A stretch of DNA of 61,466 nucleotides from Gammaproteobacteria bacterium (lineage in GTDB: Bacteria; Pseudomonadota; Gammaproteobacteria; Thiohalomonadales; Thiohalomonadaceae): the NCBI GenBank assembly GCA_003252455.1, contig QKED01000085.1:1-61466 (forward strand), read 5' to 3'. The notes beneath the pieces are model-generated. The model was not told the origin of the DNA and did not search any database. It saw nothing but the letters and a program-made list of their open reading frames with translations. Of the stretch, positions 22,701 through 30,266 are shown piece by piece. Position 1 is the first letter of the stretch. Every line of letters begins with the position of its first letter. A program made the position numbers and the translations under genes.

Positions 22701-23593
22701 GCATCGAGATGCCGGTGAGCATCAATGTCGCGGCGCGCCAGCTGGAGCAGCCGGGCTTCATCGGCTGGCTCAAGGGGCGCCTGCAGGGCCACCCTCGGGT
22801 CGCGCCGCGCCTGCTGGAGCTGGAGGTGCTGGAGACCAGTGCACTCAACGAGTTGCAGCGCATCTCCGAGATCCTCCACGCCTGTCGCGACCTAGGTGTG
22901 GGCTTCGCGCTGGACGACTTCGGGACCGGCTACTCCTCCCTCGCCTATCTCAAGCGGCTGCCGGTGACGCGCCTGAAGATCGACCAGGGCTTTATCCGCG
23001 ACCTGCTCGAAGACCCGGAGGACTTCGCCATCCTCGATGCCGTGCTCGGTCTGGCCAACGCCTTCCGCCTGCAGGTGATCGCCGAGGGGGTGGAGAGCCG
23101 TGAACACGGCGTGCTGCTGTTGCAGTTCGGCTGTGAGGAGGCTCAGGGCTTCCACCTGGCGCGACCGATGCCGCCCGAGGCGTTCCTCCCGTGGCTCCAG
23201 GCGTGGCGCCCCGACCCGGTGTGGGCCGAGACGCGCAGGGTAAGCCGCGACGACCTCTCGGCGCTCTACGCCTTTGTCGAGCACAAGGCGTGGGTCGCGC
23301 GGGTGATCCGCTACCTGCATGGGGAGGAGGTGAAGCTGCCGGAGCTGGACCACCGCCTGTGTCGCTTCTCGCGCTGGCTGGAGGCGGCCCCCAAGCACTT
23401 CAATGCGCCTGAGGCGCTCGCCGAGATCGCCCGTCAACACCAGCATATCCACCAGTTGGCCGACCAGGCGTTGGCGCGTCAGGCCCATTGGGACTTCAAC
23501 GAGCAGGCCGAACAGTTGGCGGCGCTACGTGCCCAACGCGACCGCCTGCTAGAGCAGTTGCGCGAGTTGGTCGACTTCACCCTGCCGGGGTGA
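19718..23593 (+). CDS. PhnD-PAS-PAS-PAS-GGDEF-EAL-CZB c-di-GMP sensor
   Basis: The 1291-aa protein has a signal peptide (1-19), a PhnD-like periplasmic domain (about 20-290), and a TM near 308-332. Three PAS domains (about 350-735), GGDEF (RLGGDEF near 815) and EAL (EALVRW near 944) follow. The C-terminal domain fits a CZB zinc sensor: His1189, Cys1215, His1241 and His1245 with spacing H-x25-C-x25-H-x3-H and the typical C-x3-R/K-W pattern. EAL residues DDFGTG, LKIDQ and AEGVES are intact. In DgcZ a CZB domain lets zinc inhibit diguanylate cyclase activity, so zinc control is inferred. The ATG follows the upstream stop directly, so translation is coupled to the binding lipoprotein. Confidence 0.93.
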   Translation: MRRLLLILCLLCGTGAQAQQHLTLGVLAYRPKPIMVQRYQPLVDYLNTRLPEVHIELAVLDQPAIDQAVARNQLDLVFTNPSHYIRLRSENSLASLLGTLSRPGLGGGLSALGGVILTRAENSQITTLEALRGARIAIPGVHFLGGYQTQALELLEVGIRLPEEAQLITVGSHDAVIEALLSGRAEVGFVRSGVVEQLGAEGRIDPARLRVIHPQSLYGFPWRLSTRLYPEWPLLALPQVDEEVVRHLTAALLLLEEGDPACRAAGIRGFIPPLDYHPVDELARRLHLPPYSGEVPVGWVEFWRQHRLAITLLCVSALLVLLLSLLLARRNRLLSYALQGRHAAEQAHRRSEERFELAMRGANDGLWDWDLVSNQIYFSPRWKEMLGYAPGELANQLSSWEALVEQGDRMHALARLNDYLQGQVGEYKVEYRMRHKEGHWVHILSRAQLVRDAAGNPVRLVGTHVDITQMRAVAARLEEERNRAEQYLKVARVMLVALDREARVSMINPRGCEILGLSAEAIVGRHWLDEFIPEAARAAVTGYYYALMAGEDTLVEFVENPVLDAQGRIHLIAWHNSVVRDAKGEIVGALSSGEDITEQRRMQRSLEQALAFRDGMLKTLPDLVWLKDREGHYLACNRLFERFFGAEEAAIIGKTDFDFVEGALAETFRAYDLAVLDGGVPISNEEWVTFADDGRRALLLTTKTPMYNAAGELLGVLGVGRDITRQREYEQQLEQVAHFDALTHLPNRVLLADRLQQDMEHVRRGDGLLAIGYLDLDGFKPINDAYGHTVGDQVLYRLAQALKQTLRAGDTVARLGGDEFVLVLSGLLTTRDALPLLRRILKTCAEPMQLEGLRLSVSASLGITFYPQQEEVTAEQLLRQADQAMYRAKLLGKNRYQLFDEGEDSQLRTLNEELERFRRALRAGELRLFYQPKVNLRLGRVVGVEALVRWQCPGRGLLGPGEFLPLIEGHELILALGDWVLEQALTQMEAWLDQGIEMPVSINVAARQLEQPGFIGWLKGRLQGHPRVAPRLLELEVLETSALNELQRISEILHACRDLGVGFALDDFGTGYSSLAYLKRLPVTRLKIDQGFIRDLLEDPEDFAILDAVLGLANAFRLQVIAEGVESREHGVLLLQFGCEEAQGFHLARPMPPEAFLPWLQAWRPDPVWAETRRVSRDDLSALYAFVEHKAWVARVIRYLHGEEVKLPELDHRLCRFSRWLEAAPKHFNAPEALAEIARQHQHIHQLADQALARQAHWDFNEQAEQLAALRAQRDRLLEQLRELVDFTLPG

Positions 23594-23600
23594 ACGGCGC

Positions 23601-24617
23601 TCACATACTGAACAGGTAGCTGCCGCGCACCGCCCAGGTGATGAGGAAGATGCCGCTCACCAGCAGCAGCGGGAAGCCGAACAGTGCCCAGCGGTCGAGC
23701 TGCTGGATACTCCAGGCGAGGTTTTGTGCCTCCTCGCTCTCCCCCTCAAGCCGCTCCAGGCGCCCCTGCAGGCGCGAGGTCCAGATGGCCACCAGCAGCA
23801 CCAGAAAGGTGATCAGGTAGCAGAAGTTGAACACGTGGTCGAGCAGCAGCAGCATGCCGACGCTGGGCAACGGGGCGACGAAGCTCAGGTAGAGGAACAC
23901 CTCGGTGAGCAGGGCGCCGATGGGGGTGCCGATGCGCAGGTCGATGTAGCTCGGGTCGACCAGGAAGATGACGATGCAGCTGAGCAGCACGATGAGGATC
24001 GGCGGGATGATCTTGAACAGGTAGAAACTCATGGGGCGCTCGATCTTGAGGCCGAAGCGGTAGCGCGAGTACTCCTGCCCACCCGCCTCGTCGAGGCCGA
24101 AGGCGCCCGGGTAGCGCACCCCCCTCTCCTCGTTGTAGAACTCTAGGATGCGCCAACCGGGGATGCGCAGGTCGGGGTTCATGGCGCTCTGCTCGGTGTC
24201 GGGCACGAAGCGCACCTGCTCGCGTTCGAGGCCGCGTAGCTCCAACTCCACCAGCACCTTCTGCCAGTCCAGCGGGAAGGTGCCGAGCCAAAATTTGTGG
24301 AAGAACTTCGCCTCGATGTAGTAGCGCTGGTAGTGGCTGCCGTCCGCCAGGGTCAGCGGCTCCGGGTAGTAGGGGTCGAGGGTGAGGGCCCAGGCGTCGT
24401 TGAGGTTGAGCCAGTTGAGGTGGGCGGTGGGGTCGATCTGGCCGCGCCAGCGTAGCCAGAGATAGGCGTTGACGTAGTAGGTGTTGCTCGCCAGGTCGAT
24501 GCTCTCGACGTTGTTCAGGTAGGCGCCGACGCGCACCTCCTCGGCCGCCTGCAGTGGGCCCAGCAGGGCGAACCACAGGCCGAGGAGGAGGGCAGCGAGG
24601 GGGACGGGGCGATGCAT
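23601..24617 (-). CDS. Bacterial pentameric ligand-gated ion channel (Cys-loop receptor family)
   Basis: Start ATG 24617 (338 aa) gives a clear signal peptide ending PLQAAEE. The extracellular beta domain has FPLDWQKVLVELEL, which matches the conserved region of the family, and has no cysteines, as usual for prokaryotic members. The pore part is typical: pre-M1/M1 ERPMSFYLFKIIPPILIVLL, M2 RIGTPIGALLTEVFLYLSF ending near PLPSVG, M3 LLDHVFNFCYLITFLVLL, and M4 WALFGFPLLLVSGIFLITW. GLIC and ELIC are the studied models (proton- and amine-gated). The ligand and ion choice here are unknown. It lies 71 bp downstream of a glycosyltransferase gene on the same strand. Confidence 0.9.
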   Translation of the reverse strand: MHRPVPLAALLLGLWFALLGPLQAAEEVRVGAYLNNVESIDLASNTYYVNAYLWLRWRGQIDPTAHLNWLNLNDAWALTLDPYYPEPLTLADGSHYQRYYIEAKFFHKFWLGTFPLDWQKVLVELELRGLEREQVRFVPDTEQSAMNPDLRIPGWRILEFYNEERGVRYPGAFGLDEAGGQEYSRYRFGLKIERPMSFYLFKIIPPILIVLLSCIVIFLVDPSYIDLRIGTPIGALLTEVFLYLSFVAPLPSVGMLLLLDHVFNFCYLITFLVLLVAIWTSRLQGRLERLEGESEEAQNLAWSIQQLDRWALFGFPLLLVSGIFLITWAVRGSYLFSM

Positions 24618-24688
24618 GGGGCGTTCCTGCTGGGTATGGGTCCGGGGCCATGATGCCCGCTCGGGGTGCCACTGCCTAGCCGTGTGCC

Positions 24689-25531
24689 TCAATCGCTGCG
24701 CCCGCTCTGGTCACGCAGCCAGCGTCCGCGCAGCCCGAGCCGCCGCCAGAGGCGCGCCCCTACTTCGAGCGTCAGGGTGATGGCGAGGTAGATGGGCAGG
24801 CTGACCCAGTTGCCGGGGTCACGCAGCAGCATCAGCAACTGGCCACCGGTGTGGCTGCGGGTGCCGCGTCGGGCCTCGGGGCGGTCGTGCAGGAGTTGTC
24901 GGTTGCCAAAGCGGATTCGCAGCCCCATGCGCAGTAGGTCGATGAGTCGTTTGGGGGGGTAGAAGCGGGCCGTGGCCGCGGCACACAGGCCGCGTTCGTG
25001 CGGGGCGAAGTGGCTGCGTACGAAGGCATCGTCGGCGATCAGGCGGGGAAAGCGCTCGAAGCGTGCCCGCCCCGCCGCGCTGAGGGCGTAGAGGCCGTTG
25101 CCGATGGCCCCCTCACGCAGGTAGGGGAGTTGGGTCCAGATGCGGTAGTAGTGGCGCACCAGGGCGCTGCGCCCCTGGAGCTCGGGCTCGAAGCGGGGCG
25201 AGAGGGCGAGGTGAGGCCCCGCCTGCAGCTGCGCGGCGATGGCGCGGGCCGCCGCCGCGTCGAGGAGGATGTCGGCATCGAGGTAGAGGCGCGGAAAGTG
25301 GCGTGCCGCCGCGTCGCCGAGGTTGAGGGCGTGCCCCTTGCCCCCCTCGGGGGTGTCGATCACCTCCACCCCGGGGAAGGCGCGGGCGCGCTCGACGGTG
25401 CGGTCGCTACAGGCGTTGGCCACTACCAGGGTCTGACACTCGCCCGCGCCCAGCCCGTCGGTGAGCCGGGTCAGGCAGCGGGTGATCACCGCCTCCTCGT
25501 TGTGTGCGGGGATGATGATGGTGAAGGGCAT
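24689..25531 (-). CDS. Family 2 glycosyltransferase
   Basis: The 280-aa protein opens with the GT2 nucleotide-sugar fold: FTIIIPAHNEEAVITRCLTRL, TLVVANACSDRT, and the DxD-like site LYLDADILLD. A hydrophobic stretch near residues 245-265 (NWVSLPIYLAITLTLEVGARL) may anchor it to the inner membrane. It should move a sugar from an NDP-sugar to a lipid or polysaccharide acceptor, which cannot be named. It follows the radical SAM gene by 15 bp and is probably co-transcribed with it. Confidence 0.88.
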   Translation of the reverse strand: MPFTIIIPAHNEEAVITRCLTRLTDGLGAGECQTLVVANACSDRTVERARAFPGVEVIDTPEGGKGHALNLGDAAARHFPRLYLDADILLDAAAARAIAAQLQAGPHLALSPRFEPELQGRSALVRHYYRIWTQLPYLREGAIGNGLYALSAAGRARFERFPRLIADDAFVRSHFAPHERGLCAAATARFYPPKRLIDLLRMGLRIRFGNRQLLHDRPEARRGTRSHTGGQLLMLLRDPGNWVSLPIYLAITLTLEVGARLWRRLGLRGRWLRDQSGRSD

Positions 25532-25546
25532 GGCGTGCGCCCGCCC

Positions 25547-26953
25547 TCAGCGCAGGAAGAAGAGGTTCTTCACCTTGCGCAGCAGACCGCGCCAGTTCTT
25601 CCAGTTGACCCGACCGTCGCGCAGGACCATGGCCACCTGCAGCCAGCGCCCGAGGAGGTAGTTGCGCCGAAAACCGCGCTCGGTGACCCCGGGTAGGTGG
25701 CCGACCGGGTTCCAGTCGTCGTTGGGCACATAGTCCGGCGCGACGATGCCGTGACGCAGGGCGATCTCGAACATCTCCGAGCCCTGTACCGGCAGCGCCG
25801 GTACCCAGGACATGTGTTGCAGATAGCCGCGCCACCAGAGTTTGGCCGCCATGCGCACGGTGGAGAGCACCTCCGCGTCGCTCTCCATCTGCAGTTGGCC
25901 GTCGGGCCCCTCCCAGAACTGGTACATGGTAAAGAAGCCGAAGACATGGATGCCGCCCTCGGAGACCATCCGACACGCCTCTAGGGTCTTCTCCGTGGGC
26001 ATCTTCTTCTTGATGCCGTCGAGTACGCGTTGGCTGGCGCTCTCGATGCCGAAGTGGACCAGCCAGAAGTTGGCCTGCTTCATCCAGTAGACGAACTCCT
26101 CGCTGATGGGCAGCACGCGCAGGTTGACCTGGAAGTAGAGGTCGCGATGGCCGAGCGCGGCCAGCGCCTTGCACACCTCGATACTCCAGGGTAGCGAGAC
26201 GTTGAGCTCGTCGGAGTGCATGTAGATCTCGCGGTAGCCCTGCTGGTAGAGCGCCTCGGCCTCGGCGGCGATGTTGGCCGCTGAGCGCATACGCACGGTG
26301 GGACCGCCCTCTACGCGAAATACCGGATTGGCGCAGAAGACGCAGCGCAGTGGGCAGCCACGGGTGATGATCATCTCGGTGTTGGGCGTCGCCTTGCGCA
26401 GGACGATGCCCACGTAGTCGTCCATGTCGATGAGGTCGCGCGCGGGGAAGGGGATGGTGTCGAGGTCTTCGATGAGTGGGCGCTGGCCGGTGGTGCGTAC
26501 CTCGCCCTGGTCGAGATAGGCGATCCCGGCGATCTGTGCCCGTGCGGCGGGTAGGTCGTCGGCGTGGCGCAGCAGCTCGCAGAAGGTCTCCTCGCCCTCG
26601 CCGAGGACGACGATGTCGGCCCCCCCTTCGAGCAGACACTGGCGGTACTTGGGGGTGGCGTGGGAGCCGCCGGCGAGGATGGTCACCGAGGGGTCCTTTT
26701 GGCGCACCGCGCGCATCAACTCGAACGCCTTGTCGAGGCCGTAGGAGGTGAAGGAGATGGCGTAGAAGCGCGGCTTGTGCCGCTCGACCAGCGCTAGATG
26801 GTGCTCCAGGTCGTACTTCTGCGGGATGTAGTGGAACTGCAGGTCGGGGAGGCGTTCGCGGGCGTACGAGGCGAGGTAGAGCAGGGCGAGATTGGGTGAG
26901 CCCTGGGCCTTGCCGAGGATCGGCCCGTGAGTGTCGGCGAGGATGATCTCCAT
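25547..26953 (-). CDS. B12-binding-domain radical SAM protein
   Basis: ATG 26953 is chosen over the longer frame (to 27019) because AAGGAGG stands 9 bases before it; the product is 468 aa. Residues about 1-150 form a B12-binding-like Rossmann domain (PRFYAISFTSYGLDKAFELM, TILAGGSHATPKY, DIVVLGEGEETF). The radical SAM cluster motif is RGCPLRCVFCANP (C-x3-C-x2-C), followed by a TIM-barrel half with IYMHSDELN and VHFGIESASQ. The usual cobalamin-binding DxHxxG motif is not evident. Family members carry out methylations, ring changes and tailoring of lipids or cofactors. With a glycosyltransferase next to it, envelope or natural-product modification is a reasonable guess. Confidence 0.9.
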   Translation of the reverse strand: MEIILADTHGPILGKAQGSPNLALLYLASYARERLPDLQFHYIPQKYDLEHHLALVERHKPRFYAISFTSYGLDKAFELMRAVRQKDPSVTILAGGSHATPKYRQCLLEGGADIVVLGEGEETFCELLRHADDLPAARAQIAGIAYLDQGEVRTTGQRPLIEDLDTIPFPARDLIDMDDYVGIVLRKATPNTEMIITRGCPLRCVFCANPVFRVEGGPTVRMRSAANIAAEAEALYQQGYREIYMHSDELNVSLPWSIEVCKALAALGHRDLYFQVNLRVLPISEEFVYWMKQANFWLVHFGIESASQRVLDGIKKKMPTEKTLEACRMVSEGGIHVFGFFTMYQFWEGPDGQLQMESDAEVLSTVRMAAKLWWRGYLQHMSWVPALPVQGSEMFEIALRHGIVAPDYVPNDDWNPVGHLPGVTERGFRRNYLLGRWLQVAMVLRDGRVNWKNWRGLLRKVKNLFFLR

Positions 26954-27133
26954 GGTCCAAACCTCCTTGCGGTGCGCCGGGGCGGTGACATCAGCCCCTA
27001 TGACCCTAGCATTCTCCACCCAGCCCGTCGAGTGGTCGGGGTATGATGAGGTGGGTGGTATCCCCTAGGGGCGTGGGCCAGGTGGGGTGCTGTCGGGTGA
27101 CGAGGGCCGAGTGGAGCCGAATGGGAGTGGTGC

Positions 27134-28681
27134 ATGAGTGAACCGGTGGGGCGCGGGCTGATCGCGGGGCTGCGCGAGATCCTGGAGGAGGAGGGCGCGG
27201 TGACCCTGCACGAGACCCATATCTCCTGGGTACTGGTGGGGCAGAAGCGGGTGTGGAAGGTGAAAAAGCCGGTCGACCTCGGCTTTCTCGACTTCTCCAC
27301 CCTGGCGCGACGGCGTGAGGCGTGTGAGCAGGAGTGGCGCCTCAACCGGCGTACCTTCCCCGAGCTCTATCGCGTGGTGCGCCCCGTCTTTGGCAGTGAG
27401 GAGGCCCCCTGTCTCGACCCCTGTAGCGCCGCCCCCATCGACTATCTGCTGGAGATGGAGCGCTTCGATGAGGCCGATCTGCTGCTCAATCGGCTGCTGG
27501 CCGGTCGCCTCGGCGCGCAGGAGATCGACGCCCTGGCCGAGGCCATCGCCAAGCTCCACAACGGCCTCAAGCCGGTCCCCGCCGAGAGTCCGTTCGGCAC
27601 CCCGGCGGCGGTGGCCGCCCCCATGCGCCAGAACTTCGTCCAGATCCGTGCCCGGCTCGACGCGCGTCTGGCCGGGCAGGGGCAGGCCCTCGACGCCCTG
27701 GAGGCGTGGACCGAGGCGCAGCTCGTGCAACACGCCGGACTGCTCGAAGGGCGCAAGTCGGGGGGCCAGATCCGCCCCTGTCACGGTGACCTGCACCTGG
27801 GCAACATCGTCCTCTGGGAGGGGCTGCCGCGGCCCTTCGACTGCATCGAGTTCAACGCCGAACTCTCCACCATCGATACCCTCAGCGAGGTCGCCTTCAC
27901 CCACATGGACCTGCTGCGGCACGGTGCACCGGGGCTCGCGGCGCGCCTGCTCGACCGCTACTTGGAGCGGCGGGGCGACTACAGCGGCGTGGCCCTGTTG
28001 CCGCTCTACGGTGTCTATCGTGCCCTGGTGCGGGCCAAGGTGGCGGCGCTGAGTCTCGATCAGGGCGATCGAACGGCGGCGGTGTGTCAGGCGATCCGTC
28101 TGGCGCAGGCGTTGGCGCGTGTGCGGCGGCCACACCTGTTCATCACCGTGGGGCTCTCCGGCAGTGGCAAGAGTACCCTCTCCCAGCTCATCGTCGAACA
28201 GCATGGGGCGATCCGCCTGCGCGCCGACGTGGTGCGCAAGCGCCTGTTCGGCCTCGAACCCGGGGCGCACAGCGACTCCCCCCTCGGCGGTGGCATCTAC
28301 ACCCCCGAGGCGACCACGCGTACCTACGCCACCCTGGCCCAGCTCAGTGGCCAACTGCTGGCCGACGGTTGCAGCGTGGTGGTCGACGCCACCGCCCTCA
28401 AGCGCGCCCAGCGCGCCCAGTTGGCCGAGGTGGGTAGAGGCCTCGGTGTGCCGGTGCACCTGTTGCACCTCAAGGTCTCCCCCGCCGAGCTGCGTCAACG
28501 TCTGGCACGGCGTGCCGCCCGTGGCCTCGACCCCTCGGAGGCGACGCTTGAGGTGCTGGAGCGGCAGCTCGCCAGCCAGGAGCCACCGCTCAGCGAGGAG
28601 GGCATCACCCTGCACCAGTTCACCGCCGCCCGGGGCGCTGGTGTGGTGGCACGGGTGCAGCGGTTGCTGGACGATGTTTGA
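27134..28681 (+). CDS. Aminoglycoside-phosphotransferase-like / P-loop kinase fusion protein
   Basis: This 515-aa protein joins two kinase-like parts. Residues 1 to about 330 are APH/protein-kinase-like, with WKVKKPVDLGFLDFSTL and the catalytic-loop-like PCHGDLHLGNIVLW followed by FDCIEFN. Residues about 335-515 are a P-loop kinase (TVGLSGSGKSTLSQL near 338, RLRADVVRKRLFG, VVVDATALKRAQR). This fusion (COG2187 plus COG0645) is known across proteobacteria but its substrate is not established; antibiotic resistance is not implied. ATG 27134 is the only well placed start. It overlaps the next gene by 8 bp. Confidence 0.9.
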   Translation: MSEPVGRGLIAGLREILEEEGAVTLHETHISWVLVGQKRVWKVKKPVDLGFLDFSTLARRREACEQEWRLNRRTFPELYRVVRPVFGSEEAPCLDPCSAAPIDYLLEMERFDEADLLLNRLLAGRLGAQEIDALAEAIAKLHNGLKPVPAESPFGTPAAVAAPMRQNFVQIRARLDARLAGQGQALDALEAWTEAQLVQHAGLLEGRKSGGQIRPCHGDLHLGNIVLWEGLPRPFDCIEFNAELSTIDTLSEVAFTHMDLLRHGAPGLAARLLDRYLERRGDYSGVALLPLYGVYRALVRAKVAALSLDQGDRTAAVCQAIRLAQALARVRRPHLFITVGLSGSGKSTLSQLIVEQHGAIRLRADVVRKRLFGLEPGAHSDSPLGGGIYTPEATTRTYATLAQLSGQLLADGCSVVVDATALKRAQRAQLAEVGRGLGVPVHLLHLKVSPAELRQRLARRAARGLDPSEATLEVLERQLASQEPPLSEEGITLHQFTAARGAGVVARVQRLLDDV

Positions 28682-29321
28682 GGCACTGTTCAGCCCGCGA
28701 CTGCTGCTTGCCACCCTGCTGTTCCTGCTCGGCGTGGTGCTGCACGAGTGGCTCACCCGACGCGGGCGCGACTGGTTCGCCGAGGTGCCGCTCAACGCCT
28801 GGTTGTTCGAGCACGTGGGACTGCCCGGTGTGCGTGCCGCGCTGCTGACCCTCTTCGTGCTGCTCGCCTATCCGCTGATCTTCGGTCAGCGCGAGCTGCC
28901 CGCCCTCGACCTGCTGCTCTTCACCGGCAGCGGTCGGGTGAGCCTGCTGGTCTTCGTCGCCCTGGTGTTGTCTCTGCTCCTGCCGCTGCTGCCGGTGGTG
29001 GGGCAGCGCCACGCCCTGGTGCTGCCGTTGCAGGGGATCGCCATCGCCGCGCTGCTGTTCGACTGGCTCGGTGCCCATCTGGGCCTCACCGAGGTGAGCC
29101 TCTGGCCGGGTCTCGACGGGGTGCTGGCGATCCTACTGTTGGCGCTGCTGGCTCCGCGCCTCGCCGGGCGCATCGCTCTGAGGCTGGGGGCGTGGGTGGA
29201 TGCGCGCTTCGAGGTGGAGGAGAGTGCCCCTCTACTGCTCGACGGTGTGCTGCTGCTGATGCAGCTGCCGGTGCTGTTGGTCTACACCCTGACCCTGGGC
29301 GAGCAGCTGACGGCCCCCTGA
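28674..29321 (+). CDS. Integral membrane protein of unknown function
   Basis: Starting at ATG 28674, within the end of the kinase-fusion gene (8-bp overlap), this gives a 215-aa very hydrophobic protein. About five helices are visible: near the N-terminus (LLLATLLFLLGVVLHEWL), AALLTLFVLLAYPLIFG, VSLLVFVALVLSLLLPLL, LVLPLQGIAIAALLF and DGVLAILLLALLAPRLAG, with a last one near VLLLMQLPVLLVYTL. No catalytic motif is recognised. The overlap suggests it works with the kinase fusion or is at least co-expressed with it. Confidence 0.75.
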   Translation: MFEALFSPRLLLATLLFLLGVVLHEWLTRRGRDWFAEVPLNAWLFEHVGLPGVRAALLTLFVLLAYPLIFGQRELPALDLLLFTGSGRVSLLVFVALVLSLLLPLLPVVGQRHALVLPLQGIAIAALLFDWLGAHLGLTEVSLWPGLDGVLAILLLALLAPRLAGRIALRLGAWVDARFEVEESAPLLLDGVLLLMQLPVLLVYTLTLGEQLTAP

Positions 29322-29386
29322 ATCGGGGGTGGCGTGGCCCTAAGGTTGTGGCTAGGCTCGACCAACACCCCCATCGGAGCCCTCGT

Positions 29387-29812
29387 ATGCGTTTACTCCC
29401 TCTCCTGTTCGCCGCCCCTCTGCTCGCCGCGCTCACGCCCTGCTTGGGGGAGGAGGCGGTGCCCGCCAGTACCGAGGAGCTGGCCTGGTTCGCCGGGCGC
29501 TGGGCCACCGCCCCGGCGGACCTGGAGGGTTTCACCACCCTCACCCCGGAGCCGATCGACTGTGCCAAGGCGGTGACCATCACGATCCGCGACGGTGCCC
29601 TCTATCGGGCGGTGACCCTGCGCGACGGGCGGCAGGTGGAGAGTGGCTTCGAGGTGATGCGCTTTGCCGGTAACTACCCCTGGTGGCCGCTCGATGGGGG
29701 TGGCACCGCCGTGGCCAAGCGCCTCGACGCGCAGAGTTTCGTACTCGCCGCTACGTCGATGGGCAAGGCGCAGTGGGCGCAGGGACGCAAGCACATACGT
29801 TGTGCCGAGTAG
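29387..29812 (+). CDS. Small secreted hypothetical protein
   Basis: ATG 29387 has a GGAG site 8 bases upstream and begins a signal peptide (MRLLPLLFAAPLLAALTPCLG) with cleavage near residue 21. The 141-aa product contains STEELAWFAGRWATAP, like small periplasmic proteins with a lipocalin-style opening (W-x-G-R-W), and two cysteines in the mature part that could pair. Function unknown. It follows the membrane protein gene by 65 bp. Confidence 0.7.
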   Translation: MRLLPLLFAAPLLAALTPCLGEEAVPASTEELAWFAGRWATAPADLEGFTTLTPEPIDCAKAVTITIRDGALYRAVTLRDGRQVESGFEVMRFAGNYPWWPLDGGGTAVAKRLDAQSFVLAATSMGKAQWAQGRKHIRCAE

Positions 29813-29966
29813 CGGGCTCGGGCGCGTTCGAGCGTGAGGCTTGTCGGGTGCGTGGGGTGGTGGGGCTCGTGGTCGTCACACCCATGGGGCGCCCCAGTGG
29901 CGAGCGACCTCGGGTAGGCGTGGGCCATGCCCACAAAACACATAGCGCAGGCGCAGCGCGGATGGG

Positions 29967-30263
29967 TCAGCGCCAGAACCAGAATAAGAGGGCCAACTGG
30001 ATCGACCCGCTACCGATGACCGAGCCTCTGGCCAGCCAGGTGTAGAGCCAGTGCGAGGTGTTTCTCGACGCGAGCCAGATATACCCACTCACGACCAGAT
30101 TTCCGGTGCCGACGATCGCGCAATCGAGTGCTATGGCCCACCCCTGCGAGACGCCGTAGGCCTCGGCAACGGCCCAGGCTATCGTTCCGAGCATCATGAA
30201 GATGAAAAATAGCGCTGGCGCTTCGAGCCAGTAGACGCTCGCCAATGGACGGGTGACCTTCAC
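29967..30263 (-). CDS. Small three-helix membrane protein, hypothetical
   Basis: From GTG 30263, three bases after the M23 peptidase stop, the frame encodes 98 aa. Three hydrophobic helices are evident (ALFFIFMMLGTIAWAVA, ALDCAIVGTGNLVVSGYIWLA, GSVIGSGSIQLALLFWFW). Base composition is slightly lower in GC than its neighbours. The ribosome site is weak, so expression would rely on coupling to the peptidase gene; an internal ATG is an alternative start. No family recognised. Confidence 0.5.
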   Translation of the reverse strand: MKVTRPLASVYWLEAPALFFIFMMLGTIAWAVAEAYGVSQGWAIALDCAIVGTGNLVVSGYIWLASRNTSHWLYTWLARGSVIGSGSIQLALLFWFWR

Positions 30264-30266
30264 CCT

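Noticed and set aside
27134-28681. Aminoglycoside resistance gene
   Set aside because: The APH-like half belongs to a fusion family found in many genomes with no shown drug activity.
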